Shown: positions 28,292-39,742, counted from the first letter of the stretch. The stretch: 64,000 nt of DNA from Streptomyces sp. NBC_00377 (GCF_036075115.1 NZ_CP107958.1:2542001-2606000); one strand, 5' to 3'. The notes: generated from the letters alone by a model not told the origin. Made by a program: numbers and translations.

Positions 28292-29353
28292 TCAGCCCAC
28301 GGCCTTCTCGACGAACTCGGTGGTGTACGTCTTGTCGAGGTCCACGTCGGCGTTCTGGATGGTGGGGTTGAACGCCTTGAGGACCTTCTCGACGGTCTCG
28401 GGGCCGTTCTTGGGCATCACGCCGTCCTTGGTGAACATCGGCAGGGTGTTCTTGATGGCGACCGAGTAGAGCAGCTTGTTCCCCTGCGAGTAGTCCGTCG
28501 GCATCTTCGCGGCTATCTCGCTCGCGCTGTGGGTGGACATCCACGTGAGCGTCTTGACGAACGCGTTGGCCAGCTTCTGGACGGTGTCCTTGTGGCTGTT
28601 GACCCAGTCCGTCTGCATGTACAGGCTCGACGAGGGATACGGTCCGCCGAGCGCGTCCTCGGAGCCCTGCGGGGTGCGCATGTCGAGCAGGACCTTCCCC
28701 GCCTTCTTGTCCAGGATGTTCGCCACGGTCGGGTCGGTCGTCATGCCGCCGTCGATGGCTCCCTGCTGGAGCGCCGCGATGAACGTCGGCCCCGCACCCA
28801 CGGCGACCGGGGTGAACTCGCTGACCTTGACGCCGTTCTTGACGGCGAGGTACTTGGTCAGGAAGTCGGTCGAGGAGCCGAGGCCCGTGACCCCGAGCTT
28901 CTTGCCCTTGAAGTCCTTCGGCGAGGTGATGTCGCCCTCCGCCTTGGTGGAGACGATCTCCACCTCACCCGGGGCGTGCGAGAACTGCACGACGGACTCC
29001 ACGTCCTTGCCCTTCACCTGAAGGTCGAGGGTGTGATCGTAGAAGCCGACCGCGCCCTGGACCTGGCCGGAGACGAGCGCGGTCTCGGCCTGGACTCCGG
29101 CCGGTTCGCTCAGCAGCTCGACGTCGAGCCCCTCGGCGTCGAAGTAGCCCAGGCGCTGGGTGAGCATGGCGGGCAGGTAGATGACCTTGTCCAGACCACC
29201 GACCATGATCTTGACCTTGGTGCCCTTGCCGTCCCCCTTGCTCCCCGAGCCGGTGGACGCGGTACTGGCGGCGTCGTTGGCACACGCGGTGAGGGAGGAG
29301 AGGGCGACCAGGGCGGCGGCGGTCAGGGCCGTGTATCTGACGGTTGTGCGCAT
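28292..29353 (-). CDS. ABC importer substrate-binding lipoprotein, SsuA/THI5-like
   Basis: The 353-residue product has a lipoprotein signal peptide ending LSSLTAC (lipidated Cys24), so it sits on the outer face of the membrane. The mature part is a type II periplasmic-binding fold of the NMT1/THI5/SsuA group (about 45-345; SSTDFLTKYLAVKNG, AIDGGMTTDP). These bind sulfonates, nitrate or thiamine-precursor pyrimidines. It is the last gene of the ATPase - permease - binding protein operon. No thiamine riboswitch is visible, so pyrimidine uptake is not supported. The substrate is open. Confidence 0.9.
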   Translation of the reverse strand: MRTTVRYTALTAAALVALSSLTACANDAASTASTGSGSKGDGKGTKVKIMVGGLDKVIYLPAMLTQRLGYFDAEGLDVELLSEPAGVQAETALVSGQVQGAVGFYDHTLDLQVKGKDVESVVQFSHAPGEVEIVSTKAEGDITSPKDFKGKKLGVTGLGSSTDFLTKYLAVKNGVKVSEFTPVAVGAGPTFIAALQQGAIDGGMTTDPTVANILDKKAGKVLLDMRTPQGSEDALGGPYPSSSLYMQTDWVNSHKDTVQKLANAFVKTLTWMSTHSASEIAAKMPTDYSQGNKLLYSVAIKNTLPMFTKDGVMPKNGPETVEKVLKAFNPTIQNADVDLDKTYTTEFVEKAVG

Positions 29354-29497
29354 GGCGGGTTCACGTCCTTGTGAGAGGGCGATGCGGGGTGATGCGAGGG
29401 CGGGGCGGGGGGGTGGATACGAGGGAGTCCGTCGACGACTGAGGCCGCTGAGCAGCCCCTTCGCAGCGAAGGTTCCCGGAGGATCGTTCAACGAAGG

Positions 29498-30361
29498 TCA
29501 GCTGTCGGAGCCAGACGGTTTCCAGCGGAAGATGCGGCGTTCGGCGAAGGTCAGCAGCCCCTCCGCGACGAGTGCGACGACGGCGAGGATGACCATCGCG
29601 GCGTACACGCCCGCCGCGTTGAACGTGCCCTGCGACTGCGCGACGAGCAGACCGATCCCCTTGGTCGCGCCGATGTACTCGCCGACGATGGCGCCGATGA
29701 GGGCGAAGCCGAAGCTGACGTGGAGGCTGGTGAAGATCCAGGAGGTGGCGGACGGCACGACCACCTGGAGCGTCACCCTGCGGTCGCTCGCGCCGAGGAT
29801 GCGGGCGTTGGCGACGAGGTTGCGGTCGACCTCCCGGGCGCCCTGGAAGGCGTTGAAGAAGACCGGGAAGAACACCAGGACGACGGCCGAGGCGACCTTG
29901 GAGGCCGGGCCGAGGCCGAACCAGATCACGAAGATCGGGGCCAGCACGATCCTGGGTATGGAGTTGAGCACCTTGATGTAGGGACCGAGGACGTCGGCGA
30001 GAAAGGCGATCCGCCCCAGTGCGATACCGCACACGACGCCGGCGACGACACCGATGACCCAGCCGAGCAGCGCCTCGTGCAGCGTGTACCAGATCTGCTC
30101 GCCCAGGGAGCCGAGCGCCGTACCGTGCGTCACCCAGGTGTAGATCTGGTCCCAGATCTTGCTGGGCATGGAGAAGTTGAAGGGATCGATGACCTTGGCC
30201 CGGGAGAACGCCTCCCACAGGCCCAGGACGGCCACCAGCAGCAGGACACGGAACGCCGACACGACGACCTTGCGTCTGCGTGCGGCACGCGCGCGTGAGT
30301 GGGCGCGGTCCGGAGCCTTCACGGTGCCGACGACCGGCGTGCTGAGCACATCAGGCGACAT
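29498..30361 (-). CDS. ABC importer permease, SsuC/TauC type
   Basis: The 287-residue membrane protein has about six transmembrane segments and the BPD permease EAA motif (FQGAREVDRNLVANARILGASDRR, around 180-203) that contacts the ATPase. The N-terminal 30 residues are arginine-rich and cytoplasmic. It overlaps the ATPase gene by 11 bases and precedes the binding-protein gene by 144 bases. Confidence 0.92.
   Translation of the reverse strand: MSPDVLSTPVVGTVKAPDRAHSRARAARRRKVVVSAFRVLLLVAVLGLWEAFSRAKVIDPFNFSMPSKIWDQIYTWVTHGTALGSLGEQIWYTLHEALLGWVIGVVAGVVCGIALGRIAFLADVLGPYIKVLNSIPRIVLAPIFVIWFGLGPASKVASAVVLVFFPVFFNAFQGAREVDRNLVANARILGASDRRVTLQVVVPSATSWIFTSLHVSFGFALIGAIVGEYIGATKGIGLLVAQSQGTFNAAGVYAAMVILAVVALVAEGLLTFAERRIFRWKPSGSDS
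30286..30297. repeat. CACGCGCGCGTG palindrome, copy 5
   Basis: Perfect 12-base palindrome in the basic N-terminal region of the permease gene (encoding SRARA on the minus strand). Confidence 0.7.
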
Positions 30362-31166
30362 GGGCGGCGCTCCTCTCGCGGGTGATGCGGACCTCTTCGC
30401 CGAGGGACTCCCAGATCTCGCGGTAGATCTCGATGAACCGCGGCTCGAGGCGCACCGACTCGACCTTGCGCGGCCGTGGCAGGTCGATGTCGAAGACCTG
30501 CTTGACCGTGGCGGGGCCTGCGGTCATCACGACGACCTTGTCGGCCAGCGCGATGGACTCCTCCAGGTCGTGGGTGACGAAGACGACGGACGCGCCGGTC
30601 CCCTCCCACAGCTCGAGGAGTTCGTCCGACATCAGGGCTCTGGTCTGCACGTCGAGAGCCGAGAACGGCTCGTCCATGAGGAGGATCTCGGGGTCGTTCA
30701 CAAAGGTCGCGGCGAGGGCGACGCGTTTGCGCTGACCTCCGGACAGCTGGTGCGGGTAGCGGTCCTCGAAGGCGGTGAGCCCCACCCGGGCCAGCCATTC
30801 GCGGGCCTTCCGCTTCGCCTCCGCCTTGGGCACACCGCGGAAGCGAGGCCCGGCCATGACGTTGGACAGGACCGTACGCCAGGGAAAGGTGGCGTCCTGC
30901 TGGAAGACGAAGCCGACCTTGTCACCGACGCCACGCACGGGCTGCCCGGCGACCATCACCTCGCCCTGGGTGGGCTCTTCCAGGCCGCTGACCAGGGTCA
31001 AGGTGGTCGACTTGCCGCAGCCGGTCGGGCCGACGACGGCCACGAACTCGCCATGGCCGACCGTGAGGTCGAGTTCCCGCACGGCCGTGTGCGGGGCCCC
31101 CGACGGGGTCCTGAAGACCTTGCTCGCGCCCCGCAGCTCGATGGCGGGGCTGGTGTGTGCGCTCAT
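30351..31166 (-). CDS. ABC importer ATPase, SsuB/TauB type
   Basis: The 271-residue ATPase has Walker A GPTGCGKST, Q-loop FVFQQDATFPW, signature LSGGQRKR, Walker B EILLMDEPFSALD and the switch His in VFVTHDLEE. It energises the import system encoded by the two genes that follow. ATG 31166 is chosen as the first residue of the conserved region (MSAHTSPAIELRG). It is divergent from the CitB-type regulator at 31328 across 161 bases that should carry both promoters. Confidence 0.94.
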   Translation of the reverse strand: MSAHTSPAIELRGASKVFRTPSGAPHTAVRELDLTVGHGEFVAVVGPTGCGKSTTLTLVSGLEEPTQGEVMVAGQPVRGVGDKVGFVFQQDATFPWRTVLSNVMAGPRFRGVPKAEAKRKAREWLARVGLTAFEDRYPHQLSGGQRKRVALAATFVNDPEILLMDEPFSALDVQTRALMSDELLELWEGTGASVVFVTHDLEESIALADKVVVMTAGPATVKQVFDIDLPRPRKVESVRLEPRFIEIYREIWESLGEEVRITRERSAAHVA

Positions 31167-31327
31167 GGCCGGGGACGGTAGAGGTGACCCGGGAGCCGGC
31201 ATCAGCCTTCTGGCCGCATGCGCTTCTTTTGCTTGCAGTAGCCTGTTGTGCTCGTTTTGCTCGCGCTAGAACAGCGAAGCCGAAACAAGGGCGTAACGCC
31301 CGACAGGCCTTGACGGAGAGAGGCCCG

Positions 31328-32020
31328 ATGATTGACGTCCTGGTGGTGGACGACGACTTCCGTGTCGCCGAGATCAACGCCAAGTACGTGGGAAAGGTTC
31401 CCGGTTTCCGGGTGGCCGCCCGCGCGCACAGTGCCGCCCAGGCGCTGGGCGCCATCGAGCGCGGGACCATCGACCTGGTGCTGCTCGACCACTACCTGCC
31501 CGACCAGACCGGCCTCCAGCTCGTCCACCACATGCGTGAACAGGGCCACGGCACCGACGTCATCATGATCACGGCGGCCGGTGATGTCAGGACGGTGCAG
31601 ACCGCGATGCGTCTGGGCGCCCTGCACTACCTGGTCAAACCCTTCACCTTCGCCGCGCTGCGCACCCGCCTCGATTCGTACGCCGCCCTGCGCCGCACGG
31701 TGGACCGGGTCGGTGGCCACGGCATCGCCGGCCAGGAGCAGGTCGACCGGATCTTCGGCGCCCTGCGTACGGGCCCTGCGCCGTCCTCGCCCGGCCTGCC
31801 GAGCGGCCACTCGGAGCCGACCACGGACCTGATCTGCGCGGTGCTGCACCGTGCGAGCCACCCGCTGTCGGCTCACGAGGTCGCCGCCGAGACCGGCCTG
31901 AGCCGCTCGACGGCGCAGCGCTATCTCCGTCACCTCGAACAGGCCGGACGCCTGCACCTCTCCCTCAAGTACGGCGACACGGGCCGCCCCGAACACCGGT
32001 ACGCGTGGGTGGCGCCATAG
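31328..32020 (+). CDS. Response regulator, CitB/DcuR family, without an adjacent kinase
   Basis: This 230-residue protein has receiver Asp54 (LVLLDHYLPDQ) and a C-terminal CitB-type helix-turn-helix (LSAHEVAAETGLSRSTAQRYLRHLEQAGRLHLSLKYGDTGRPEHRY). It is colinear with, and very similar to, the regulator at 27533. No histidine kinase of its own is nearby. It is divergent from the ABC importer operon and convergent with the acetate-type symporter operon, so either may be its target. ATG 31328 follows GGAGAGAGG. Confidence 0.92.
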   Translation: MIDVLVVDDDFRVAEINAKYVGKVPGFRVAARAHSAAQALGAIERGTIDLVLLDHYLPDQTGLQLVHHMREQGHGTDVIMITAAGDVRTVQTAMRLGALHYLVKPFTFAALRTRLDSYAALRRTVDRVGGHGIAGQEQVDRIFGALRTGPAPSSPGLPSGHSEPTTDLICAVLHRASHPLSAHEVAAETGLSRSTAQRYLRHLEQAGRLHLSLKYGDTGRPEHRYAWVAP

Positions 32021-32068
32021 GCCCGCACGAGGGCCCCGGCCCGGTACGACGGTGCGTGACGCTGCCCG

Positions 32069-33661
32069 TCAAGCGGCGCCCGCCCCCGTCAGTGACCGCA
32101 CCTCGGTCTCCGCGTGCTTGGCCTCGTCCGCGACCTCGGCCGAGGTGACCGTGCCCAGCCAGCCCGCCAGGAAGCCCAGCGGGATCGAGACGAGGCCGGG
32201 GTTCTGCAGCGGGAAGTACTGGAAGTCGACGTCCGGGAAGAGCGACTCGGGGCTCCCGGACACCACCGGCGACAGGACGACGAGGGCCAGGGCCGGAACC
32301 AGTCCGCCGTACACCGCCCACACAGCGCCGCGTGTGGTGAAGCCACGCCAGAACAGCGAGTACAGCAGCACAGGCAGGTTCGCGGACGCGGCGACGGCGA
32401 AGGCGAGCCCCACCAGGAAGGCGACATTGAGATCGCGGGCCAGCAGCCCGAGGGCGATCGCGACGACGCCGACGCCCACCGCGGCGACCCGCGCCACCGC
32501 GACCTCGCTGCGGGGCTTGCTCCGCCGACGGCGCAGGGATGCATACAGGTCATGCGCCACCGACGCCGAGGAGGCGAGCGTGATCCCGGCGACGACGGCG
32601 AGGATCGTGGCGAAGGCGACGGCGCCCACGACCGCGAACAGAACCGCTCCGCCCGCGGAGCCCGCGCCACCGCCCAGGTCCAGTGCCAGGAGCGGAACCG
32701 CCGTGTTGCCCGCCGCGTTCGAGCCCCGCACCGCCGCCGGGCCGACGATCGCCGCCGCACCGAAACCGAGGACGATCGTCATCAGGTAGAAGCCGCCGAT
32801 CAGCGCGATCGACCAGACGACGGAGCGCCGGGCGGCCTGCGCGGTCGGCACGGTGTAGAAGCGGGACAGGATGTGCGGCAGACCCGCCGTGCCCAGCACC
32901 AGCGCGAGTCCCAGACTCATGAGATCGAAGCGCGCGGTCCAGTCCCCGCCGTACTTCAGCCCGGGCGCCAGGAACGCGTCCCCGTGTCCGCTGCGCTCGG
33001 CGGCCGTCCGCAGCAACTGGTCGAAGTCACCGTGGAAGCGCGCCAGGACGAGCACGGTGAGCACGATGGCGCCGGCCAACAGCAGAATTGCCTTGACGAT
33101 CTGGATCCACGTGGTGGCCCGCATCCCTCCGAACGACACATAGACCACCATGAGCGCACCGACCCCGATGACCGCCCAGGCCTGGGCCGCCTCGCCGGTG
33201 TTCCCGAGGAGCAGCGCGACCAGGCTTCCGGCGCCCACCATCTGCGCCACCAGATAGAGAACGGACACGGTGACCGAGGAGGTTCCCGCCGCGATGCGTA
33301 CCGGCCGCTCGCTCATGCGCGCGGCCACCACGTCGGCCAGCGTGAACCGCCCGCAGTTGCGCACCAGTTCGGCGACGAGGAACAGCACCACCAGCCAGGC
33401 CACCAGGAAGCCGACCACATACAGCAGCCCGTCGTACCCGAACAGGGCGATGAGTCCGGTGACACCCAGGAAGGAGGCGGCCGACATGTAGTCGCCCGCG
33501 ATGGCAAAACCATTCTCCATGGGAGAGAACAGCCGCCCGCCGACGTAGAACTCCTCCTCCGAACCGTGCCGGTTGCGACTCACCCAGGTCGTGATCCCCA
33601 GCGTGACCGCGACGAAGACGCTGAACAGCGACAGCACCAGCGCCTGTTGGTTGCCGCTCAC
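32069..33661 (-). CDS. Sodium:solute symporter, acetate/monocarboxylate (ActP/MctC) type
   Basis: This 530-residue protein has about 13 membrane segments and the SSS-family core (GGRLFSPMENGFAIAGDYMSAASFLGVTGLIALFGYDG, near residues 38-76). It should import acetate, pyruvate, propionate or related monocarboxylates with sodium or protons. GTG 33661 overlaps the stop of the upstream DUF485 gene (GTGA), the gene order found for acetate permeases (yjcH-actP). Confidence 0.92.
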   Translation of the reverse strand: MSGNQQALVLSLFSVFVAVTLGITTWVSRNRHGSEEEFYVGGRLFSPMENGFAIAGDYMSAASFLGVTGLIALFGYDGLLYVVGFLVAWLVVLFLVAELVRNCGRFTLADVVAARMSERPVRIAAGTSSVTVSVLYLVAQMVGAGSLVALLLGNTGEAAQAWAVIGVGALMVVYVSFGGMRATTWIQIVKAILLLAGAIVLTVLVLARFHGDFDQLLRTAAERSGHGDAFLAPGLKYGGDWTARFDLMSLGLALVLGTAGLPHILSRFYTVPTAQAARRSVVWSIALIGGFYLMTIVLGFGAAAIVGPAAVRGSNAAGNTAVPLLALDLGGGAGSAGGAVLFAVVGAVAFATILAVVAGITLASSASVAHDLYASLRRRRSKPRSEVAVARVAAVGVGVVAIALGLLARDLNVAFLVGLAFAVAASANLPVLLYSLFWRGFTTRGAVWAVYGGLVPALALVVLSPVVSGSPESLFPDVDFQYFPLQNPGLVSIPLGFLAGWLGTVTSAEVADEAKHAETEVRSLTGAGAA

Positions 33662-34236
33662 GACGCACCGCCCTTTGCTCCACGGGTCAGCTCCTGTGTG
33701 TCCCAGCGCAGTTCGAGGGCCGCGCGGTCCCTTCGCAGGCGTGCGTGCCGGGCATAGGCCCAGGTGAGCAGAAACGTGCTGAGGAACTGTCCCAACCCGG
33801 CCAGCAATCCCACGTTCACCGCGCCCGCCACCGGCCGGGCCATCAGCCCGGGCGCCGTCGTCGCGGTCACGACGTAGGCCACATACCAGATGAAGAATGC
33901 GGCGACGGCGGGCACCACGAAACGCCGGTACCGGCTGCGCACCTCCTGAAAGGCCGCGCTGCGCTGCACCTCGAGGTAGATCTGGGCCGCTGCCTGGGCT
34001 CCGGTCTCCCGCTGCCGACGTGCTGCGGGAACGTCGGTCACGGACGCGCCCATGACGGCCGACTCGCCCCAGCCCGAGGCGAGCGCGTCGTACCACGGGT
34101 CCTCGTAGCGCACTTCCCCTGGCACGTCGACGAACGCTCGGCCCGGAGAGTGAGGGTGTTCGCGCGCCTGTGGCGCGGGGGCACGGCTGTCGTGACCGTC
34201 CCCGCCGGCGTGGGCACGACCGTTGCTTGACTGCAT
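33658..34236 (-). CDS. DUF485 membrane protein, symporter partner (YjcH type)
   Basis: The 192-residue protein has a long hydrophilic N-terminus (1-95) and a C-terminal DUF485 domain with two membrane helices (about 108-130 and 142-165). DUF485 proteins are co-encoded with acetate/cation symporters; their role is undefined. ATG 34236 is a tentative start: no strong ribosome binding site is seen, and GTG 34284 would add 16 residues. Confidence 0.82.
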   Translation of the reverse strand: MQSSNGRAHAGGDGHDSRAPAPQAREHPHSPGRAFVDVPGEVRYEDPWYDALASGWGESAVMGASVTDVPAARRQRETGAQAAAQIYLEVQRSAAFQEVRSRYRRFVVPAVAAFFIWYVAYVVTATTAPGLMARPVAGAVNVGLLAGLGQFLSTFLLTWAYARHARLRRDRAALELRWDTQELTRGAKGGAS

Positions 34237-34315
34237 GCCCAAGCATGGACAGAACGGGAAGATCCCCGACTCTTCTTCCCCCACACTTCACCCCATCAGG
34301 TGACCGACCGGGCGT

Positions 34316-34999
34316 TCACCCCCTGGGCGGCCGGACCAGCCCCTTCGCGTACGCGTAACGCACCGCTTGGGCCCGGTCCTTGAGTCCTGTCTTGGAGAAC
34401 ATGTTGTTGATGTGCGTCTTCACCGTCGCGGTGGACACGCTGAGCCTGCGCGCGATCTCCTGGTTGCTGAGTCCCTCGGCGATCAGCGTCAGCACCTCCG
34501 CCTCCCGCGTCGTGAGCCCGTCGGGGACCGCAGCGGACTCGGCCGGTTCCGGTTCGGGCGCCGACAGGCGCTCCAACAGCCTGCGCTGGACGCTCGGCGA
34601 CAGGCCCGCGTCCCCGGACAGCACACTGTGCACGGCCCGTACGATCTCGTCCCCGCCCGCGTCCTTGGTCAGGTACCCGCGGGCGCCCGCTCTCAGCGCC
34701 GGGAACAGGGATTCGTCGTCCGCGTAGGTCGTGAGCACCACGACCTGCGTCCCGGGATGCTCGGCCCGGATGCGTCGAGTCGCCTCCACTCCGTCGCAGC
34801 GGGGCATGCGCAGGTCCATCAGCACGACGTCAGGGGCCAGTTCGGCGACGAGCCGCACGGCCTCCTCCCCGTCCCCGGCCGCGCCGACGACCTCGACTCC
34901 CGGCAACAGTCCGAGCAGCATCACGATGCCTTCCCGGACGACCGTCTGATCGTCCGCGACCACAACCCTTGCGGGCTTTCCCTCCGCCTCCTGGGTCAT
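34316..34999 (-). CDS. Response regulator, NarL/LuxR family
   Basis: The 227-residue protein has a receiver domain with Asp62 (VVLMDLRMPRCDG), Lys in LTKDAG and a LuxR-type helix-turn-helix (about 160-220: LTTREAEVLTLIAEGLSNQEIARRLSVSTATVKTHINNMFSKTG). Its start overlaps the stop of the kinase gene by four bases, so it is the last gene of a three-gene operon and the output of that kinase. Confidence 0.94.
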   Translation of the reverse strand: MTQEAEGKPARVVVADDQTVVREGIVMLLGLLPGVEVVGAAGDGEEAVRLVAELAPDVVLMDLRMPRCDGVEATRRIRAEHPGTQVVVLTTYADDESLFPALRAGARGYLTKDAGGDEIVRAVHSVLSGDAGLSPSVQRRLLERLSAPEPEPAESAAVPDGLTTREAEVLTLIAEGLSNQEIARRLSVSTATVKTHINNMFSKTGLKDRAQAVRYAYAKGLVRPPRG

Positions 35000-36147
35000 A
35001 CCGGCACCTTCAGCGTCACCACGAACCCTTCCTCGTCCGGTCCGGCGGCGAGCGACCCGCCCAGCAGTTCGGCGCGCTCCCGCATACCCAGCAGACCGTA
35101 CCCGCCCCCGGCCCCGGCCAGTTCGCCCGGCGGACCCCCCGAGTCCCTCACGTGCAGAGTCACTTCGTGCGAGCCGTACTCCAGCCGTACGCGAACCTTC
35201 GCGCCCGGTGCGTGTTTGCGCGCGTTCGTCAAAGCCTCCTGTGCGACCCTGCGCACCGCCTGCGACGCCTCCACCGGAAGCGGTCGGCGCTCGCCTCCCA
35301 CGGTGACCTCGGCGCCGTCGGACGCGAGGACGAGGTCGGTCAGGAAGTCCTCCAGGGGCGTCAGCTCACCGCGCAGAGCGGAGAGCGACTGTCTGGTTTC
35401 CTCGAGCCCGTCGCGGGCCATCCCCCGTGCCGCCACCACGCGCTCGAGGATCTGCTCGCGATCCGCGCCCCGCTCGATCAGCAGCCGGGCCGCCTCCAGA
35501 TGCACGAGCTGCGCGGAGAGACTGTGGGCCAGGACATCGTGGATCTCCCGGGCGATGCGGGCCCGCTCCGCGAGTGCGGCCGACTCGGCCTCGGCCATGC
35601 GGGCGGCCCGCTCCTGAGCGAGCAGTCGCTGTGCGTTGCCCCTGGCTTCGGCGTCCAGACGCAATGCGTATCCGGCGAGGGCCATACCCCCGATGGCGGC
35701 GGCCGTGGTCACCCCCGGATCGTCGTTGACGACGGCGAACGCCGCGAACCCGACCGAAGCCGCCGGAAGCGCCGCCCCCAGCGGCAGCCGTTCCAGTGCC
35801 GCGATGGCACATCCGCACCACAGCGCCACGGCGGGAGAGCGGAACTCGGCGGCCTCGGCCCCGGCCGCCAGCCCCAGCAGCATGAGGAGAAGGGCCAGGG
35901 ACGGAAACAGCCGGTGCTCGAGCGTGGTCCGGAACAGCGCCCACGCCAGCCCACCAGCCACCAGCGCTCCGCCGGCCCCCGCGACCGCGGCCCACCCGTG
36001 TGCGCGGCTGTCGTGCAAGGCGCTCCACGACAGCGCGCCCACGACCAGCAGCCGTACAGCCCAAGCCAGCAGTCGCCTGGTGCGTGAGACTCCTCTGGGC
36101 CCCAGCGCCTCCCGTGAGGGCCAGCGTGTCCAGACGTTCTCCGTCAC
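34996..36147 (-). CDS. Sensor histidine kinase, NarL-partner (HisKA_3) type
   Basis: The 383-residue kinase has about five membrane segments in its first 165 residues with almost no extracellular loop. The dimerisation/phospho-acceptor helix follows (IAREIHDVLAHSLSAQLVHLEAARLL, His near residue 202), then a HATPase domain (EALTNARKHAP, GGGYGLLGMRERAELLGG). Such intramembrane sensors often respond to membrane stress. GTG 36147 follows AAGGAG and overlaps the stop of the upstream small membrane protein by four bases. Confidence 0.92.
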   Translation of the reverse strand: MTENVWTRWPSREALGPRGVSRTRRLLAWAVRLLVVGALSWSALHDSRAHGWAAVAGAGGALVAGGLAWALFRTTLEHRLFPSLALLLMLLGLAAGAEAAEFRSPAVALWCGCAIAALERLPLGAALPAASVGFAAFAVVNDDPGVTTAAAIGGMALAGYALRLDAEARGNAQRLLAQERAARMAEAESAALAERARIAREIHDVLAHSLSAQLVHLEAARLLIERGADREQILERVVAARGMARDGLEETRQSLSALRGELTPLEDFLTDLVLASDGAEVTVGGERRPLPVEASQAVRRVAQEALTNARKHAPGAKVRVRLEYGSHEVTLHVRDSGGPPGELAGAGGGYGLLGMRERAELLGGSLAAGPDEEGFVVTLKVPV

Positions 36148-36668
36148 ACGCGCTCCTTCCACAGGGACCGGGGCACGCGGTCACCGTACGCCGGGGCGTG
36201 GACGGGGGCAGGGCTCAAGGACCGCACGCGCCGGATCAGGATCCCGGAGCGGACCAGCAGGGTGGCCGCGAGTCCCAGCATCAGGTCCGAGCTGCCCTGA
36301 TGGACGCCCAGCAGCGCACCGACCGCGAAGAGAGCCGCTCGCAGACCTATGCCGACGCCCCAGACGGCCACGCTCGCTCCGGTGCTCTTGCTCCACACGG
36401 CGCCCTCCGGCTCCACCCAGATGCGGGTGGTCCAGGCCCAGGCTGCTCCCATGGCAAGGGGGACGGCCAGTTCGGCGCCGAGCACCAGGACCGATGCGGT
36501 GTGGTGACCGGCGTCGAGCAGGTCGGGCTCGCGCAGCGCCATGACGGCCAGGATGCCCGGCAGAAGCCACCACCGCCGGTCTGTGTCGATGCTGCTTGCA
36601 CGGAACTGCCGCACGATCACGAATGCGGTCACGGCCACGATCAGCAATGCGTTGACGAGCCCGGACAT
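36144..36668 (-). CDS. Small integral membrane protein, first gene of a two-component operon
   Basis: This 174-residue protein has about four membrane helices (around 3-20, 33-46, 57-80 and 100-135), then a basic tail. It resembles the DUF1453/CcdC-like membrane protein group, but I hold that loosely. It is coupled by GTGA to the kinase, so it may be a signal input or accessory protein for that system. Confidence 0.78.
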   Translation of the reverse strand: MSGLVNALLIVAVTAFVIVRQFRASSIDTDRRWWLLPGILAVMALREPDLLDAGHHTASVLVLGAELAVPLAMGAAWAWTTRIWVEPEGAVWSKSTGASVAVWGVGIGLRAALFAVGALLGVHQGSSDLMLGLAATLLVRSGILIRRVRSLSPAPVHAPAYGDRVPRSLWKERV

Positions 36669-36787
36669 CACGGCCTCCGCGAGCGGGAAGGGGATGCCGG
36701 CAGCGAGCGCTGCCGACGCCTTCGACGCTACGCAGGAGCGCTGGTCCGCAGATCGGAGCTGGGGTGGATCATGGGTGGATCTCCGAC

Positions 36788-36825
36788 GGCCGGGGTTCTC
36801 CACCCGCGGGTGGAGAACCCCGGCC
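36788..36825 (-). terminator. Terminator after parE
   Basis: A perfect 18-bp inverted repeat (GGCCGGGGTTCTCCACCC with its complement) and a two-base loop (four after end fraying) lies 37 bases beyond the parE stop. Confidence 0.85.
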
Positions 36826-36861
36826 CGAAGCGCGCGAGACCGGTTGGCCCGAACGCAGCGG

Positions 36862-38982
<2,121 letters not shown>

Positions 38983-39428
38983 GCGGTTCGCTCCTCGCTG
39001 AATTTCACTTGGGGCCCTTCTGGGTAAGGGCGCGGCTTGGGTAGCCGCCAAGAGGGTACCGAGGCCTGGTAGAGCCGTTGTAACGCCACCCTCGTCCCAA
39101 ACTCAGACTAGTCCAGCGTCGCATGCGTGTTCGATCCCTCGTTGGAGTGAAGTACATATCACGTTCCCTTCGAGGCATGAACCATTTAGGCTCCGGGCAC
39201 GTCCTCATGAACAAACCGGCAAGCCAGCCGGGAGGATGGAACCATGACCGACAGCGCGAAACCGTAAGCACTACAAGACCACGCAATACGGCACATTCGC
39301 CGCCAAACCGGCAGCAGACGGCCACCTCGGAAAGATTTTTTCGAGGACAAGCCACGAGCGGGAACGTTTTGGGGCTGGTTGGATGTTGACCCTGGTACGA
39401 CAGCTCGTCGAGCTAGAGAAGAGGCGAC
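38983..39428. other. Divergent intergenic region between parE and the small Cys/His gene
   Basis: This 446-base region is noticeably A+T-richer than its surroundings between about 39120 and 39400. It contains a small perfect inverted repeat AGCTCG-T-CGAGCT (39402-39414) just upstream of the next gene. It should hold two promoters; I see no further gene. Confidence 0.6.
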
Positions 39429-39659
39429 GTGACTACTGTTCTGACCCCCGCGAGCCCGCTGACGGCCGCTGACCGCTGCGACCGCTGCGGCGCCCAGGCG
39501 TACGTACGCGTCGTGCTGCTCAGCGGCGGAGAACTGCTCTTCTGCGCCCACCACGGCCGCAAGTTCGAGCCGGAACTCAAGAAGATCGCCGCTGAGATAC
39601 AGGACGAGACAGAGCGGCTGACGACCGTTCCGGCCTCCAGTTCGGAAGAAGAGCGCTGA
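39429..39659 (+). CDS. Small Cys/His protein (DUF7455-like)
   Basis: The 76-residue product has the pattern CDRCGAQAYVRV, then 11 residues, then LLFCAHHGRKFEPEL. That gives CxxC and CxHH, suggesting one zinc site on a short beta-hairpin plus helix. A charged helical tail follows. It is widely conserved next to hrdB in Streptomyces; the function is unknown. GTG 39429 follows GAAGAGGCGAC. Confidence 0.82.
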   Translation: MTTVLTPASPLTAADRCDRCGAQAYVRVVLLSGGELLFCAHHGRKFEPELKKIAAEIQDETERLTTVPASSSEEER

Positions 39660-39742
39660 TCTGCGCGTCCCACGACGAGCCAGAACCGGCACAGGCCGGT
39701 ATGCGGGCGGGCGTCCCTGCTTTCAGGGGCGGCCGCCCGCTC

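Noticed and set aside
31167..31327. Thiamine (TPP) riboswitch upstream of the ABC importer
   Set aside because: The conserved CTGAGA and ACCTGATCTGG blocks are absent on both strands.
38983..39428. Extra small gene in the A+T-richer region upstream of the small Cys/His gene
   Set aside because: The available short frames lack ribosome binding sites and Streptomyces codon bias.
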